Assembly: GCA_946887065.1 (NCBI GenBank)
Contig: CAMPKL010000166.1
Location: forward strand, 1 to 7,350
DNA: 7,350 nucleotides
Direction: 5' to 3'
Origin: an uncultured Bryobacterales bacterium
Lineage (GTDB): Bacteria; Acidobacteriota; Terriglobia; Bryobacterales; UBA6623
Position numbers and translations under genes: made by a program. Under the pieces are notes generated by a model. That model ran no database searches, was not told where the DNA came from, and worked only from the letters and a program-made list of their open reading frames with translations. Positions 7,158 through 7,350 of this stretch are shown here, one piece after another (within the stretch, counting starts at the first letter, position 1; each line of letters begins with the position of its first letter).

Positions 7158-7350
7158 TTAGCTCTTGAGCAAGCCGGGCAGGGGCCCGGTGCTGTCAGCA
7201 AAGCGCTCGACCGGGGTGCCGAAGGCGTCGAGCATCGAGACAAACAAGTTCGACACCTGCGAGTCTTCGGCATAGACCAAATGCTGGCCGCTGTTGATGC
7301 GCTTGCCGCCCTTGCCGCCGAGGACCAGCGGCAACTGGTGCGGGCTATGG
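7158..7350 (-). CDS. DUF1552 family protein, C-terminal fragment (runs off the window)
   Basis: Only the last 64 codons are present, ending in TAA at 7158-7160. Translation from the right edge gives a tail that aligns without gaps to the end of the complete DUF1552 protein at 2414-3760: shared H..LP, then GKGG, then VY, then SM.D, then FADSTG followed by L.GL. The two tails differ at many other positions, so this is a diverged paralogue, not a recent duplicate. The gene is cut by the window border and not visibly broken. By analogy, a DUF1592-type cytochrome gene is expected further right on the minus strand. The stop codon lies four bases before the start of the small secreted protein gene, so the two are almost certainly co-transcribed. 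Confidence 0.85.
   Translation of the reverse strand, partial: HSPHQLPLVLGGKGGKRINSGQHLVYAEDSQVSNLFVSMLDAFGTPVERFADSTGPLPGLLKS

Noticed and set aside
1..7350. Mobile elements, CRISPR arrays, tRNA or rRNA genes
   Set aside because: No transposase or integrase frames, no regularly spaced direct repeats, and no tRNA- or rRNA-like segments were seen on either strand.

Overview
The window reads as ordinary chromosome of a GC-rich, Gram-negative-type bacterium with many exported proteins. The clearest taxonomic clue is the pairing of a DUF1587/1595/1592/1588/1585 c-type cytochrome protein with a DUF1552 protein, plus a small secreted protein of the 'ADLSGIW...GQ...GRRG' kind. Such sets are typical of Acidobacteriota (Bryobacter/Solibacter-like), but they also occur in Planctomycetota, Verrucomicrobiota and Myxococcota. 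Acidobacteriota is my best inference, not a proof. There is no sign of phage, insertion sequence, CRISPR, tRNA or rRNA.

Layout. (1) 90-3760, plus strand: a two-gene operon of a Sec-exported di-heme-motif cytochrome protein (DUF1592 family) and a DUF1552 protein with a Tat-like leader, joined by an ATGA start/stop overlap and closed by a hairpin terminator at 3781-3810. (2) 3833-6178, minus strand: a sialidase-like (Asp-box) lipoprotein followed by an inosine-uridine-type nucleoside hydrolase, 54 bases apart and probably co-transcribed. (3) 6275-6706, plus strand: a small acidic secreted helical protein with a near-perfect Shine-Dalgarno sequence, divergent from the lipoprotein gene. (4) 6719-7350, minus strand: a small secreted protein directly downstream of the C-terminal end of a second DUF1552 gene that runs off the right edge.

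The window therefore lies between two DUF1552 cassettes that point towards each other, with hydrolase and binding-protein genes between them. Nearly every gene encodes an exported protein; the nucleoside hydrolase is the exception. A plausible but unproven reading is a periplasmic or surface machinery for processing polymers or nucleosides, with redox chemistry in the DUF1592/DUF1552 pair, whose biochemical role I do not know to be established. Two of the genes have a -10-like hexamer directly before the start codon and no usable Shine-Dalgarno sequence at the start I prefer, suggesting leaderless or nearly leaderless mRNAs, while other genes carry clear ribosome binding sites. There is no stretch over 300 bases without a gene.
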